From the NCBI GenBank assembly GCA_028292265.1, contig JAQGMR010000072.1, forward strand, positions 1 to 64,000: a stretch of 64,000 nucleotides of DNA, read 5' to 3'. The DNA is from Herminiimonas sp. GTDB lineage: Bacteria; Pseudomonadota; Gammaproteobacteria; Burkholderiales; Burkholderiaceae_D. Shown here in pieces: positions 63,566 to 64,000 of this stretch; the stretch's first letter is position 1; each line of letters starts with the position of its first letter. The notes beneath the pieces are model-generated. The model was given only the letters and a program-made list of their open reading frames with translations, was not told the origin of the DNA and did not search any database. Position numbers and translations under genes: made by a program.

Positions 63566-64000
63566 ATGCAAGGGATATTACGAAGCTTCCTGTTCGTGCC
63601 GGGCAACCGTCCGGAGCGCTTCGACAAGGCCTGCGCCGCTGGCGCTAGCGCCGTCATCATCGACCTGGAAGATGCAGTGCCGACCGCTGACAAGGTATCG
63701 GCCCGGGCCGCCGTGCTTGAGTGGCTTTCGGCCCCAAACGCCGCTGCCGCACGCCCGCCGGTGCTCCTCCGCCTGAACGCGGCCGGCAGCGAATGGTTCG
63801 CCGAGGACGCTGAAGAACTGGCCGCGCATCCTGGCCTGGCGGGCGTGGTCTTGCCCAAGGCGGAACATGGCAGCGAGATCGAAGCCCTGACCAGTTTCGG
63901 TTCACGCACGGTGTATCCCCTGATAGAAAGCGCGCAGGGCTTTGCAAGCCTTTCGCTGCTGGCGCGCAGCACGGGGGTCGTCCGCCTTATGTTCGGCACC
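63566..64000 (+). CDS. HpcH/HpaI (CitE-like) CoA-ester lyase, 3' end outside window
   Basis: 145 residues visible, frame open at the window end. ATG at 63566 with GGAG ten bases upstream. RSFLFVPGNRPERFDKACAA, IIDLEDAV and LRLNAAGSEWF are CitE/citramalyl-CoA lyase features (Arg and Glu/Asp metal site). Would release acetyl-CoA and pyruvate from citramalyl-CoA if the itaconate reading is right. Confidence 0.9.
   Translation, partial: MQGILRSFLFVPGNRPERFDKACAAGASAVIIDLEDAVPTADKVSARAAVLEWLSAPNAAAARPPVLLRLNAAGSEWFAEDAEELAAHPGLAGVVLPKAEHGSEIEALTSFGSRTVYPLIESAQGFASLSLLARSTGVVRLMFGT

Noticed and set aside
1..64000. CRISPR array, prophage, insertion sequence or tRNA/rRNA genes
   Set aside because: No regularly spaced repeats with unique spacers, transposase or phage genes, or tRNA-like folds were noticed by eye; a tRNAscan or IS search was not possible.

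Overview
The window is GC-rich, densely coded DNA from a chromosome that looks like a soil- or plant-associated betaproteobacterium (Burkholderiales, possibly Oxalobacteraceae). That guess rests on the complete box (aerobic benzoyl-CoA) cluster with a BoxR-type regulator, the paaABCDE epoxidase cluster, and several Liv-type ABC importers beside aromatic catabolism genes. No rRNA, tRNA, CRISPR array, prophage or transposase was seen.

Layout. 1-2.7 kb: 3' part of a formate/nitrite transporter and a fused PP2C phosphatase/Ser-Thr kinase. 2.8-6.1 kb: a secreted lipase-like hydrolase and a PemK/MazF-type toxin-antitoxin pair with a clear promoter and operator. 6.2-12.8 kb: a ThDP enzyme and, upstream of it, two tandem paralogues that I read as ShET2/EspL-like cysteine protease effectors (conserved Cys/His/Asp). 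13.1-18.3 kb: Liv importer 1, with a fused LivM-LivG. 18.5-29.4 kb: paaX, divergent from paaABCDE-paaG-paaI-paaK, then an MBL-fold protein, an FAD monooxygenase and a small DUF2783 protein. 29.4-33.4 kb: an AT-richer accessory patch with a Sel1/LRR protein and hipBA, preceded by three evenly spaced HipB-like operators. 33.4-49.1 kb: benzoate block with Liv importer 2, an alpha/beta hydrolase and benzoate-CoA ligase on the minus strand, boxR, an inserted F-box-like gene, and boxC-boxB-boxA plus an enoyl-CoA hydratase on the plus strand. 49.1-57.1 kb: minisatellite, an orphan 319-aa protein, DNA ligase D with a histone-H1-like linker, and a 1006-aa ankyrin protein. 57.1-64 kb: LysR regulator and a CoA-ester cluster (MaoC-like hydratase, acyl-CoA dehydrogenase, CaiB CoA-transferase, MmgE/PrpD, CitE-like lyase cut by the window end).

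How it works together. Phenylacetate goes through PaaK to phenylacetyl-CoA, PaaABCDE to the epoxide and PaaG to the oxepin; the later paaZ/F/H/J steps are not in the window. Benzoate is probably imported by Liv 2, activated by BclA, epoxidised by BoxAB and opened by BoxC under BoxR control. The last cluster resembles an itaconate/mesaconate/citramalate route.

The most unusual content is eukaryote-directed or eukaryote-like proteins scattered among ordinary catabolic operons: two ShET2-like proteases, an F-box-like protein sitting inside the box locus, a large ankyrin protein and a Sel1/LRR protein. No secretion apparatus is visible here, so calling them secreted effectors is an inference.
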